From Hymenobacter coccineus (GTDB lineage Bacteria; Bacteroidota; Bacteroidia; Cytophagales; Hymenobacteraceae), in the NCBI RefSeq assembly GCF_001816125.1, contig NZ_MDZA01000011.1:1-64000 (forward strand): 64,000 nucleotides of DNA. Reading direction: 5' to 3'. The translations under genes were made by a program, and so were the position numbers. The notes beneath the pieces were generated by a model, which did not search any database, was not told the origin of the DNA, and saw nothing but the letters and a program-made list of their open reading frames with translations. This document shows, in pieces, positions 8,193 to 16,580 of this stretch (positions are counted from its first letter, which is position 1; the number at the start of each line of letters is the position of its first letter).

Positions 8193-9278
8193 ATGTCAAC
8201 TCCTTCTTTTGGCCGCCTGCGCGCCGGCGTGCTGCACGGCGACGAAGTGCAACAGCTTTTCCAACGCGCCAAGGCTGAGGGCTACGCCCTGCCCGCGGTG
8301 AACGTGACCGGCACCGACACCGTGAACGGCGTGCTCGAAGCCGCCCGCGACCTGAACTCGCCCGTCATGATTCAGTTCTCGAACGGCGGCGCCCAGTTCT
8401 TCGCCGGCAAATCGGTGCCCAACGACAAGCAGCAGGCCAGCATCGCCGGCGGCATTTCGGGGGCCCAGCACGTGCACGCTATGGCCGCCCTCTACGACGT
8501 GCCGGTGGTGCTCCACACCGACCACGCCGCCAAGAAATTGCTGCCCTGGATCGACGGCCTGCTCGACGCCGGCGAGAAGCATTTTGAGCAGTACGGCCAG
8601 CCGCTGTACAGCTCGCACATGCTCGACTTGTCGGAAGAGCCGATCGAGGAGAACATTGAAATCTGCGCCAAGTACCTGGCCCGCATGGCCAAAATGGGCA
8701 TGACGCTGGAAATTGAGCTGGGCGTGACCGGCGGCGAGGAAGACGGCGTGGACAACTCCGACGTCGATTCGAGCAAGCTCTACACCCAGCCTTCGGAAGT
8801 GGCCTACGCCTACGAGGAGCTGAGCAAAATCAGCCCGCGCTTCACCGTGGCCGCCGCTTTCGGCAACGTGCACGGCGTGTACAAGCCCGGCAACGTGCGC
8901 CTGGAGCCGAAAATCCTGCACAACTCGCAGGAATTCCTACGCGAGAAGCACAAGATTGAGGCGGCCTTGCCCATCGATTTCGTGTTCCACGGCGGCTCGG
9001 GCTCCAGCCAGGCGGAAATCCGCGAAGCCATCAGCTACGGCGCCATTAAGATGAACATTGACACCGACTTGCAGTGGGCGCTGTGGGAAGGCATCAAGGA
9101 CTACTACGTGAAGAACGAGGGCTACCTGCAAGGCCAGATGGGCAACCCCACCGGCCCCGACTCGCCCAACAAGAAGTTCTACGACCCCCGCGTGTGGTTG
9201 CGCGAAGGCGAGAAAACTTTCGTGGCGCGCCTCAAGCAGGCCTTCGAAGACCTGAACGCCGTGAACCGCCGCGGCTAG
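8193..9278 (+). CDS. fbaA: class II fructose-bisphosphate aldolase
   Basis: A 361-residue cytoplasmic enzyme that splits fructose-1,6-bisphosphate into DHAP and glyceraldehyde-3-phosphate, and works in reverse in gluconeogenesis. The zinc-site motif VVLHTDHAAK (His108, Asp110, His111) and the phosphate-binding FVFHGGSGSS near residue 265 are intact. Other landmarks are ELGVTGGEEDGV and the KMNIDTDLQWA segment. The length matches the Escherichia coli-type long class IIA enzyme. ATG 8193 is chosen from homology of the N-terminus; an in-frame ATG 35 codons upstream leads into non-conserved sequence. A clear terminator follows. Confidence 0.95.
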   Translation: MSTPSFGRLRAGVLHGDEVQQLFQRAKAEGYALPAVNVTGTDTVNGVLEAARDLNSPVMIQFSNGGAQFFAGKSVPNDKQQASIAGGISGAQHVHAMAALYDVPVVLHTDHAAKKLLPWIDGLLDAGEKHFEQYGQPLYSSHMLDLSEEPIEENIEICAKYLARMAKMGMTLEIELGVTGGEEDGVDNSDVDSSKLYTQPSEVAYAYEELSKISPRFTVAAAFGNVHGVYKPGNVRLEPKILHNSQEFLREKHKIEAALPIDFVFHGGSGSSQAEIREAISYGAIKMNIDTDLQWALWEGIKDYYVKNEGYLQGQMGNPTGPDSPNKKFYDPRVWLREGEKTFVARLKQAFEDLNAVNRRG

Positions 9279-9301
9279 GGCCCCCAGCGTTGCATTTCCC
9301 G

Positions 9302-9334
9302 GAAAGGCCGCCCGTATTGCACGGGCGGCCTTTC
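9302..9334 (+). terminator. intrinsic terminator after aldolase gene
   Basis: Perfect 14-bp arms 9302-9315 and 9321-9334 (GAAAGGCCGCCCGT) with a 5-nt loop, followed by a T-rich tract, 24 bp after the aldolase stop. Confidence 0.85.
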
Positions 9335-9365
9335 TTTGTAGGGTTGACTTTGACTAAAAAGGACG

Positions 9366-9457
9366 GTCATGCAGAGCGCAGCGAAGCATCTTTACCGCGC
9401 CAGTAATTAATTATGATTACTGACACGGTAAAGATGCTTCGCTGCGCTCTGCATGAC
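9366..9457. repeat. 32-bp inverted repeat (GTCATGCAGAGCGCAGCGAA family)
   Basis: The arms 9366-9397 and 9426-9457 are perfect 32-nt reverse complements around a 28-nt AT-rich loop containing ATGATTACTG. The right arm ends 19 nt before the acylase start codon, so the element forms the leader or promoter region of that gene. It is the best-preserved copy of the family. Confidence 0.9.
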
Positions 9458-9476
9458 GTGCTAAGAAATTATCCAT

Positions 9477-11696
9477 ATGCGACCAACTCTCATTCTCACC
9501 GCCTTACTCGCCCTGGGGGCCCTAACCCAGGCCCAAGCGCAGGCCTTTACGCCCGCCGAAGTGGCCCGTTGGAAGCTCCTGGCCCGGCAAGTTACCGTGG
9601 TGCGCGACACCTGGGGCGTGCCCCACATCAACGGCAAAACCGACGCCGACGCCGTGTTTGGGGCCCTGTACACGCAGTGCGAGGAAGATTTTGCGCGGGT
9701 GGAGGACAACTACCTCACCGCCCTGGGCCGCCGTGCCGAAGTAGACGGCGAAGCGGCGCTTTACGAAGACCTGCGCGCCCGGCTGTTCATGGACAGCACG
9801 CGGGCCGTGGCGGTGTACGGCCGCAGCCCGGCCTGGATGAAGAGCCTGCTCAACGCCTTCGCCGCCGGCACCAACTACTACCTGGCCACCCACCCCGACG
9901 TGCACCCGCGGCGCATCCGCCGCTTCCAGCCCTGGATGCCGCTGCTCTTCAGCGAGGGCAGCATCGGGGGCAACGTGAGCGTGGTGCCGGCCGAGCGCAT
10001 CAAGGCGTTTTACAGCCAGCAGAAGCCGACCTCGTGGCAGGGGCCCCCGGCGGGGAGCGACGAGGCCTTCGACCGCAGCTCGGTGGGCTCGAACGGCTTT
10101 GCCATTGCGCCAGCCAAGAGTGCCTCGGGTCATGCCCTGCTGCTGATTAACCCGCACACCTCGTTCTACTTCCGCTCCGAATTGCAGATGACCAGCGCTG
10201 CCGGCCTCAACGCTTACGGGGCCGTGACGTGGGGGCAGTTCTTTATCTACCAGGGTTTTAACGCCAAGTGCGGCTGGATGCACACCTCCAGCTACGCCGA
10301 TTCGATGGACGAGTACCTGGAAACGGTGACGGAAAAGGACGGGAAATACTATTACCAGTACGACGGCAAAACGCTGCCCGTGCGCACTGCCCCCGTGGCG
10401 CTGGCCTACCTGAAGGATGGCCAACTGGTGCGCCGCAAGTTCACGACCTACTACACGCCCCACGGCCCCGTGGTGGGCCAGCAAGGCGACAAGTGGGTGA
10501 CGGTGAAGATGATGGACGACCCGCGCGCGGCTTTGAAGCAGTCGTACCTGCGCACCAAGGCCACCGACTACGCCAGCTTTAAGGAAGTGATGCGGCTGAA
10601 CGGCAACGCCTCCAACAACACGGTGTTTGCCGACGCCAAGGGCACCATTGCCTACTGGCACGGCAACTTCATGCCCCGCCGCCCCGCGGGCCCCGACTGG
10701 GCCCAGCCCGTGGACGGCACCACTAAGGCCACCGAGTGGCAGGGCCTGCACCCGGTGGAAGACCTCGTGCAGGTGCGCAACCCTGCCAGCGGCTTCATTC
10801 AGAACTGCAACGGCACGCCCTTCACCGTGGCGGGCCCCGGCAGCAGCCCCGACCCGGCCAAGTACCCCGCCTACATGGCCCCCGAGCCCGACAACTACCG
10901 CGAAATCAACGCGGTGCGGGTGCTGAGCCGGCGCCCGGTTTTCACCCTCGACACGCTCATCGCCGCCGCCAACGACCCGCACCTGGCCGGCTTCGAAAAG
11001 CTGCTGCCCGCCGCCCTGCGCGACTGCCAGCTGCTGCTCGACGCGGCCAGCGACTCGCCGCTGCCCGCCGGCGTGGCCGCCGCCCTGCCCGTGCTCCGCG
11101 CCTGGAACATGAACTACGGCGCCGCCTCGGTGGGCCAAACGCTGGCCATTTACTGGGCCGAGCGCATGCAGCGCCTGGCGCGCCCCCGCGTGCCGGCCGG
11201 GGCCCCGCTGGGCTACATCGAGTTCACACAGTTCGTCATCGACCACGTGACGCCCGAGGAAAAAGCCGCCGCCCTGGGCGAAACCATCGCCGAGCTGACC
11301 CGCGACTTTGGCCGCTGGGACGTGGCCTGGGGCGAGGTGAACCGCTACCAACGCCTGACCGGCCGCATCGCCGAAACCTACGACGACGCGCGGCCCAGCC
11401 TGCCGGTGGCCTTCACCTCGTCGGCCTGGGGCTCGCTGGCCGCATTCGGCGCCCGCCCGGCCCCGAACACCAAGAAGCGCTACGGCTACGTGGGCAACAG
11501 CTTCGTGGCGGTGGTAGAATTTGGGCCCCGCGTCATAGCCCGCTCGGTCATTACCGGCGGCCAGGACAGCCGCCCCGGGGCCTCGCACTTCACCGACCAG
11601 GCCCCGCTTTACACCCAGGGCAAGTTCAAGGACGTGTGGTTTTACCCCGAAGACGTGGCCAAGCACGTGGAGCGACAGTACCACCCGGGGGAGTAA
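9477..11696 (+). CDS. secreted penicillin acylase family hydrolase
   Basis: A 739-residue N-terminal-nucleophile hydrolase with a signal peptide (residues 1-22, QAQA). The alpha chain begins with the family signature VVRDTWGVPHINGKTDADAVFG. The predicted autocatalytic cleavage site is in SSVGSNGFAI, freeing Ser205 as nucleophile of the beta chain. NNTVFAD around residue 380 matches the conserved region that includes the oxyanion Asn. Family members hydrolyse amide-linked acyl groups: penicillins, acyl-homoserine lactones or other acyl amides; the substrate here is unknown. It would act in the periplasm or outside. It stands alone, with a palindromic repeat directly upstream. Confidence 0.88.
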   Translation: MRPTLILTALLALGALTQAQAQAFTPAEVARWKLLARQVTVVRDTWGVPHINGKTDADAVFGALYTQCEEDFARVEDNYLTALGRRAEVDGEAALYEDLRARLFMDSTRAVAVYGRSPAWMKSLLNAFAAGTNYYLATHPDVHPRRIRRFQPWMPLLFSEGSIGGNVSVVPAERIKAFYSQQKPTSWQGPPAGSDEAFDRSSVGSNGFAIAPAKSASGHALLLINPHTSFYFRSELQMTSAAGLNAYGAVTWGQFFIYQGFNAKCGWMHTSSYADSMDEYLETVTEKDGKYYYQYDGKTLPVRTAPVALAYLKDGQLVRRKFTTYYTPHGPVVGQQGDKWVTVKMMDDPRAALKQSYLRTKATDYASFKEVMRLNGNASNNTVFADAKGTIAYWHGNFMPRRPAGPDWAQPVDGTTKATEWQGLHPVEDLVQVRNPASGFIQNCNGTPFTVAGPGSSPDPAKYPAYMAPEPDNYREINAVRVLSRRPVFTLDTLIAAANDPHLAGFEKLLPAALRDCQLLLDAASDSPLPAGVAAALPVLRAWNMNYGAASVGQTLAIYWAERMQRLARPRVPAGAPLGYIEFTQFVIDHVTPEEKAAALGETIAELTRDFGRWDVAWGEVNRYQRLTGRIAETYDDARPSLPVAFTSSAWGSLAAFGARPAPNTKKRYGYVGNSFVAVVEFGPRVIARSVITGGQDSRPGASHFTDQAPLYTQGKFKDVWFYPEDVAKHVERQYHPGE

Positions 11697-11754
11697 GGGC
11701 CCCCAGCAACATCGTTAGTGGATAGCCGGTAATACGAACGCTTTGATAATCGTC

Positions 11755-11790
11755 TGTCATGCTGACGAAGGAAGCATCTTATCAGGGCTG
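11755..11790. repeat. solitary half-copy of the GTCATGC repeat
   Basis: CTGTCATGCTGACGAAGGAA and the following AGCATCTTA resemble one arm of the palindromic family, without a matching second arm. An upstream in-frame ATG of the DUF4062 gene lies inside this arm, which is why the later ATG at 11819 is preferred. Confidence 0.6.
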
Positions 11791-11818
11791 CGTCGTTGCG
11801 CATCATATCATTCAACTC

Positions 11819-12706
11819 ATGGCCAAGAAATACCAGGTTTTCATCAGCTCTACCTTTGACGACCTCAAGGAGCACCGCGACGCAGTAGTGAAGGCCGTGT
11901 TGCAGCTCGGTCACCTGCCCGTTGGTATGGAGATGTTTAACGCGGGTGACCAAACCCAATGGGAAACTATCAAAAGCTACATCGACAGTTCCGATTACTA
12001 CCTCGTGATACTAGCACACCGCTACGGCTCAAAAGATCCAGCCAGCGGCCTCAGCTACACCGAAAAAGAATATGATTATGCTGGGGAGCAAGGCGTACCC
12101 CGCCTGGGGTTTGTAATCCGCAAAGAAGCGGCGTGGCCCGCGCACCTTGTAGAAACGAAAGCAAAGCGTAAACTTGATGCTTTCAAAAAAAAGGTTAGTA
12201 GCAATCGGGTAATAAATTTTTGGGAGACACCTAAAGAACTTGCTTTCGAGGTGTTTGCGTCGTTGGGCAATGAAATCGCTATTAATCCGCGTGTTGGGTG
12301 GGTGCGGGCTACAGAAGCGGCCAGTCCGCAGGTAGCAGAGGAATTAGCTCGGTTGAGCAAGGAAAACAAAAAGTTGATTGAGCAACTACATTCTTTACGA
12401 GTAACAGAAAATCTTGAGGCTTTAGAGAATAAGCTTCGAGAAATTAATTATGAACTCAAGATTGGGGCGTCTTCAAAGACCTATCAACTCTACGAAATAT
12501 TAATGGCAGTGCTTAAACCTGATAAAAACAGAGGTATTGAAATTGTGCGCGAAATTACCACACATGATATTGAAATGTTCAGAGCAGCAACTTCTGAACT
12601 TGAGATGCTCGATCTGATTTTTTATGAAAAAGAGGGGAATCATAATGAAATGAAAATGACACAAAAAGCCAAACGTATTTATGTTAAAAACAATTATTCT
12701 TTGTGA
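11819..12706 (+). CDS. DUF4062 domain protein with coiled coil
   Basis: A 295-residue protein. Residues 1-90 match the DUF4062 domain (KKYQVFISSTFDDLKEHRDA, then QWETIKSYIDSSDYYLVILA and HRYGS), a TIR/Rossmann-like domain usually found at the N-terminus of NLR-like and signalling proteins. A predicted coiled coil follows (about residues 165-215, rich in E, K, L). The C-terminal ~80 residues look like a small winged-helix-type domain. From about 12120 the codons become clearly AT-richer than the neighbours, suggesting acquisition. There is no ATPase domain, so it is not a full STAND protein. A role in stress or phage sensing is only conjecture from the domain's known company. Confidence 0.75.
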   Translation: MAKKYQVFISSTFDDLKEHRDAVVKAVLQLGHLPVGMEMFNAGDQTQWETIKSYIDSSDYYLVILAHRYGSKDPASGLSYTEKEYDYAGEQGVPRLGFVIRKEAAWPAHLVETKAKRKLDAFKKKVSSNRVINFWETPKELAFEVFASLGNEIAINPRVGWVRATEAASPQVAEELARLSKENKKLIEQLHSLRVTENLEALENKLREINYELKIGASSKTYQLYEILMAVLKPDKNRGIEIVREITTHDIEMFRAATSELEMLDLIFYEKEGNHNEMKMTQKAKRIYVKNNYSL

Positions 12707-12811
12707 GTTTGATAGCATTTCCATTTAACAAACCAATCACCCTTATCTGTATGGTGCAGGTATACTGATTTGAAACCTGCTATAAACAGCATCCTAAACC
12801 ACTAGGAAATA

Positions 12812-14098
12812 ATGCACCGGATTTTAGTTTTTTGCCTCCTGGCTCTGGGGGCCCTAACCGCCCGCGCCCAGGGCCCCGTGGTGGTACCCGCGCCGCCCAC
12901 CGCCACGCTGCTGCGGCCCGCCGCCGTATTCGACGGCCAAGACTTGCATCCGGGCTGGGCCGTGCTGGTGGAAAATGGCAAAATTACTGCTGCGGGGCCA
13001 GCGGCACAGTTGGGGGCCCCTGCCGGGGCGCGGGTGCTGGAGCTGCCCGGCCTCACGCTGCTGCCGGGCCTCATCGAGGGGCACTCGCACCTGTTGCTGC
13101 ACCCCTACAACGAAACGCCCTGGGACGACCAGGTGCTGAAGGAGCCGCTGGCCCTGCGCGTGGCCCGCGCCACCGTGCACGCCCAGCGCACGCTGCTGGC
13201 CGGCTTCACCACCGCCCGCGACCTGGGCACGGAGGGCGCGGGTTACGCCGACGTGGGCCTCAAGCAAGCCATCGACGAAGGCATTATCCCGGGGCCCCGG
13301 CTGCTGGTGGCCACGCGCGCCCTGGTGGCCACCGGCAGCTACGGCCCCCGCCTGGCCGCCGTGGACGACCTGCCCCAGGGGGCCCAGGAAGCCGACGGCG
13401 TGGACGGCATCATCAAAGCGGTGCGTGAGCAGATTGGCCGCGGGGCCGACGTCGTGAAAGTATACGCCGACTACCGCTGGGGCCCCGGCGGCACGGCCGC
13501 GCCCACGTTTTCGCAGGAAGAACTCGCCCTGATTGTGCAAACCGCCCGCTCCACGGGCCGCGGCGTGGTGGCCCACGCCAGCACCGCCGAGGGCATGCGC
13601 CGCGCCGTGCTGGCCGGCGTCGAAACCATCGAGCACGGCGACGGCGGCACGCCCGAGGTGTTCCGCCTGATGAAGCAGCGTGGCGTGGCCCTGTGCCCCA
13701 CGGTGGCCGCTACCGACGCCATTTCGCAGTACCGCGGCTGGAAAAGAGGCCAGGGCCCCGTGCCCGAGCGAGTGCTGGCCAAGCACCGCGCCGTGCAGGC
13801 GGCACTGCAAGCCGGCGTGACGCTGGTGATGGGCAGCGACGTGGGCGTGTTTCCGCACGGCGACAACGCCCGCGAGCTGGAGCTGCTGGTGACCGACTAC
13901 GGCCTCACGCCGCAGCAGGTGCTGCGCGCCGCCACCGCCGGCAACGCCCAGATTTTCCACCTCGCCGACCGCGGCCGCATCGCCCCCGGCTTGCTCGCCG
14001 ACCTGGTGGCCGTGGCCGGCGACCCCACCCAGCACGTGGAAGCCCTGCGCCAAGTGCGGCTCGTGATGAAGGGCGGCGTGCTCTACCAACAGCCGTAG
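12812..14098 (+). CDS. secreted metal-dependent amidohydrolase (imidazolonepropionase/prolidase-like)
   Basis: A 428-residue amidohydrolase-superfamily protein with a signal peptide (residues 1-20, TARAQ). The metal ligands are recognisable: HSH at 91-93, Lys216 in VVKVYAD (the carboxylated-lysine position), His255 in VVAHAST, His275 in IEHGD and Asp343 in GSDVGV. This is the arrangement of the binuclear subgroup that includes Xaa-Pro dipeptidases and imidazolonepropionase-like hydrolases; the exact substrate is not evident. The C-terminal beta-sandwich (GLLADLVAVAGDP) is intact. It would act in the periplasm. Confidence 0.88.
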   Translation: MHRILVFCLLALGALTARAQGPVVVPAPPTATLLRPAAVFDGQDLHPGWAVLVENGKITAAGPAAQLGAPAGARVLELPGLTLLPGLIEGHSHLLLHPYNETPWDDQVLKEPLALRVARATVHAQRTLLAGFTTARDLGTEGAGYADVGLKQAIDEGIIPGPRLLVATRALVATGSYGPRLAAVDDLPQGAQEADGVDGIIKAVREQIGRGADVVKVYADYRWGPGGTAAPTFSQEELALIVQTARSTGRGVVAHASTAEGMRRAVLAGVETIEHGDGGTPEVFRLMKQRGVALCPTVAATDAISQYRGWKRGQGPVPERVLAKHRAVQAALQAGVTLVMGSDVGVFPHGDNARELELLVTDYGLTPQQVLRAATAGNAQIFHLADRGRIAPGLLADLVAVAGDPTQHVEALRQVRLVMKGGVLYQQP

Positions 14099-14104
14099 CC
14101 AACG

Positions 14105-14136
14105 GTAGCGTAGACGCTGCGAGTCCGCGCGTTGCG
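14105..14136. repeat. single arm of the GCTGCGAGTCCGCGCGTTGC repeat
   Basis: This arm resembles the left arm of the palindrome at 6681-6765, here without a clear second arm. It lies just after the amidohydrolase stop. The remaining ~250 bp to the PAP2 gene hold no gene. Confidence 0.55.
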
Positions 14137-14388
14137 AACCAGCCACTTAGCCGTGTGGACTGGCCACGCCTGCGCGGCTTTTGGTGTGGGGCCCCGGGCT
14201 GGCGCTCCGGTGCTGAAGCGACGGTAGGGCCCCGGCGGCGAGCCGGTTGCTTAACAATTTGGAAACCCAAGGGCCCAGCGGCGCCGTAGGGGCTTTGGAG
14301 CGGACGGCGTGGCCGTGGGGCCCGGGGCCAGCCACAGGTTTGCGACAGAATCAACCATAAATTTTGCACTTATTTAGCAGGGTATCCG

Positions 14389-15228
14389 ATGCAGTTTTCT
14401 TTTATCACCATTCGCAAACAAGGGCAGCGCATGAGCGCGGCCGCGTTGCTTTTATGGGCCATGGCCGGCGGGGCGCAGGCCCAGGGCTTGCCCACCGCGC
14501 CGCCACCCGCTGCCGCCGACACCACCCACAAATATGAAAACCCCGCCGGCGTGTCCTCCTCCGAGCGAAAGCCGTTTTTCCAGCGCAAGCTTGTGCGCGC
14601 CAGCATCGTGCCGGCCATCCTGATCGGCTACGGGGCCTACACGTTCAACGGGGGCGGCTTTTATACCAACGAAGACGCCAACCGCGACATCCACCGCGTC
14701 TTTCCGAAATCGAACAGCCGCATTGCCGACTACCTGATTTTTGCGCCCTACCTGGAGTTGGGCGCCGTGGTGCTGGCCGGCGTCGAGTCGCACAACGACC
14801 GCGTGAACCTGCTACTGATCCTGGCCAAGAGCGAGGCCATCATGCTGGCCAGCACCTTCGCCGTGAAGCACCTCACCCAAGAGGAGCGGCCCGACGGCTC
14901 CGACAAGCTCTCGTTCCCGTCGGGGCACACGGCCCAGGCGTTTTTGGCGGCCAGCATCGTGCACACCGAGTTGCGCGATAAGAGCCCGTGGTACGGCATC
15001 GGGGCCTACACCATCGCCACCGGCGTGGGGGCCCTGCGCATGATCAACGAGAAGCACTGGCAGAGCGACGTGTTTGCCGGGGCGGGTTTCGGCATAATGT
15101 CGGCCCACCTGGCCTACCTTACCCACCGCAACCGCTGGGGCCGCAAGGGCATCGGCCGCGACATTGGCATCGTGCCCAGCTACTACGGCGGCGCGCCCGG
15201 CCTGTGCCTCACCTGGCGCCCCAAGTAG
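14389..15228 (+). CDS. PAP2 family phosphatase
   Basis: A 279-residue membrane or envelope phosphatase of the type-2 phosphatidic acid phosphatase family. All three signature motifs are present: KHLTQEERP (K-x6-RP), FPSGHTAQAF (PSGH) and RMINEKHWQSDVFAG (R-x5-H-x3-D). The family dephosphorylates lipid phosphates such as phosphatidic acid or undecaprenyl pyrophosphate. A signal peptide (about residues 15-32, ending GGAQAQ) suggests that the soluble part faces the periplasm. An internal ATG at 14431 would start the signal peptide more tightly and is a reasonable alternative start. Confidence 0.88.
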   Translation: MQFSFITIRKQGQRMSAAALLLWAMAGGAQAQGLPTAPPPAAADTTHKYENPAGVSSSERKPFFQRKLVRASIVPAILIGYGAYTFNGGGFYTNEDANRDIHRVFPKSNSRIADYLIFAPYLELGAVVLAGVESHNDRVNLLLILAKSEAIMLASTFAVKHLTQEERPDGSDKLSFPSGHTAQAFLAASIVHTELRDKSPWYGIGAYTIATGVGALRMINEKHWQSDVFAGAGFGIMSAHLAYLTHRNRWGRKGIGRDIGIVPSYYGGAPGLCLTWRPK

Positions 15229-15298
15229 CGGGCCCGGGGGCGTTTGGCCGGTGTGATGGCCCAGAGCGGTTTTTGGACAACTGTGCCTATGTGCTTAG

Positions 15299-15353
15299 TT
15301 AAAAGTGAAGGATTAAAAATCAGGCTGCGAGATTTTTAATCCTTCACTTTTAA
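15299..15353. terminator. 23-bp perfect inverted repeat
   Basis: The arms 15299-15321 and 15331-15353 are perfect complements around a 9-nt loop. They are AT-rich (AAAAGTGAAGGATTAAAAAT). The hairpin sits between the PAP2 and beta-propeller genes and could terminate the former. Confidence 0.7.
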
Positions 15354-15440
15354 TTTTTAATTCATTCCAAAAACGTCCGCTAACCTGGAAATTTCTCCAA
15401 ACAGCGCATTGCAAACCGCCGGCTTACCACTGCAATCCCC

Positions 15441-16472
15441 ATGACCCAACCGCTGCTGTCAATTGCCCTGCTGGGGGCCCTCGCCGGGGCCCCCAGCCAA
15501 CCCGGCCCCGCGCCCACCTACCGCGTGGCCACCACCTGGCCAGTGGGCGGCGAAGGCGGCTGGGACTACATTGCCGTGGACCACGCCGGCGGGCGCGTTT
15601 ACGCCTCGCACGCCACCCAGGTGGAAGTGCTGGACCTGACCAGCGGCCAACAAGTGGGCATCATCCCCAACACGGCGGGTGTGCATGGCATCGTGGTGGC
15701 GCAGGGGCGCGGCTACATCAGCTGCGGCAAAACCAACACCGTGGTGGATTTTGACCCCCAAACCCTGCGCGTGACGGCCAGCGTGCCCGCCGGGGCCAAG
15801 CCCGACGCGCTGTGCTACGACGAGTTTTCGAAGCGGGTGTTCGTCTTCAACAACGACGCCACCACGGCCACTGTGCTCGACGCGGCCACCGGCCAGCCCG
15901 TGGGCACCGCCGAGCTGGGCGGGGCCCCCGAGGCGGGCGTGAGCGACGGCAAAGGCACGGTGTTTGTCAACCTCGAAGACAAAAACGAAGTCGTGGCCTT
16001 CGACGCCAAAACCCTGGCCGTGCTGCACCGCTGGCCCGTGGGCCCCGGCGAAGAGCCCAGCGGCCTGGCCCTCGACCGCGCCCACCGCCGCCTGTTCAGC
16101 GTGTGCGGCAACGAGAAGATGGTGGTGCTCGACGCCGATACTGGCCGCCCCGTAGCCGTGTTGCCCATTGGCAGCGGCGTCGACGGCGTGGTGTTCGACG
16201 AAGGCCGGCAGGTAGCCGTCAGCTCCAACGGCAGCGGCACCGTCACGGTGGTGCACGAAGACGGCCCCGAGCAATTTAGCGTGGCCCAGACGCTGGCCAC
16301 CGCCCGCGGCGCCCGCACCCTCGCCCTCGACGCGGCCACCCACCGCCTTCACTGCCCACCGCCGACCTGGGCCCGCCCCGGCCCCCACGCCCGCCGTGCC
16401 CCACCCGCGCATGAGCACCCTGCCCAACACCTTCCGCGTGCTGGTGCTGGAGTAGGGTCCCAGCCCGTGTAA
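15441..16472 (+). CDS. YncE-like beta-propeller protein with disrupted C-terminus
   Basis: A 343-residue exported protein with seven-bladed YVTN/YncE-type repeats (for example DALCYDEFSKRVFVFNND and GLALDRAHRRLFSVCGNE). Such proteins are periplasmic or secreted, usually of unknown binding function. The end is aberrant: after ATHRL the frame turns into Pro/Arg/His-rich sequence. Reading the other frames restores LPTADLG and then GPAPAPTPAV and FRVLVLE with a stop at 16453-16455, the expected family ending. Two single-base deletions are implied, one between about 16347 and 16353 and one at the GGGCCC run 16369-16374. The gene therefore carries either real frameshifts or base-calling errors. Confidence 0.8.
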   Translation: MTQPLLSIALLGALAGAPSQPGPAPTYRVATTWPVGGEGGWDYIAVDHAGGRVYASHATQVEVLDLTSGQQVGIIPNTAGVHGIVVAQGRGYISCGKTNTVVDFDPQTLRVTASVPAGAKPDALCYDEFSKRVFVFNNDATTATVLDAATGQPVGTAELGGAPEAGVSDGKGTVFVNLEDKNEVVAFDAKTLAVLHRWPVGPGEEPSGLALDRAHRRLFSVCGNEKMVVLDADTGRPVAVLPIGSGVDGVVFDEGRQVAVSSNGSGTVTVVHEDGPEQFSVAQTLATARGARTLALDAATHRLHCPPPTWARPGPHARRAPPAHEHPAQHLPRAGAGVGSQPV

Positions 16473-16506
16473 AAAAGGCCCTCTGGTATCGCCAGAGGGC
16501 CTTTTT
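16472..16506 (+). terminator. intrinsic terminator after beta-propeller gene
   Basis: The arms 16472-16486 (AAAAAGGCCCTCTGG) and 16492-16506 are perfect complements around a 5-nt loop and end in a T-tract. This is a textbook bidirectional terminator. Confidence 0.9.
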
Positions 16507-16580
16507 GGGTATTGTAGATCATAGTTTTCGTAGCCCTGCGTTTGAGTAGGTAGTTTTGCCAACCTAATTACCCCGCGACC

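Noticed and set aside
9522..11684. 720-codon open frame antisense to the acylase gene
   Set aside because: Shadow of a well-supported gene; low-complexity His/Gly/Val composition and no domain character.
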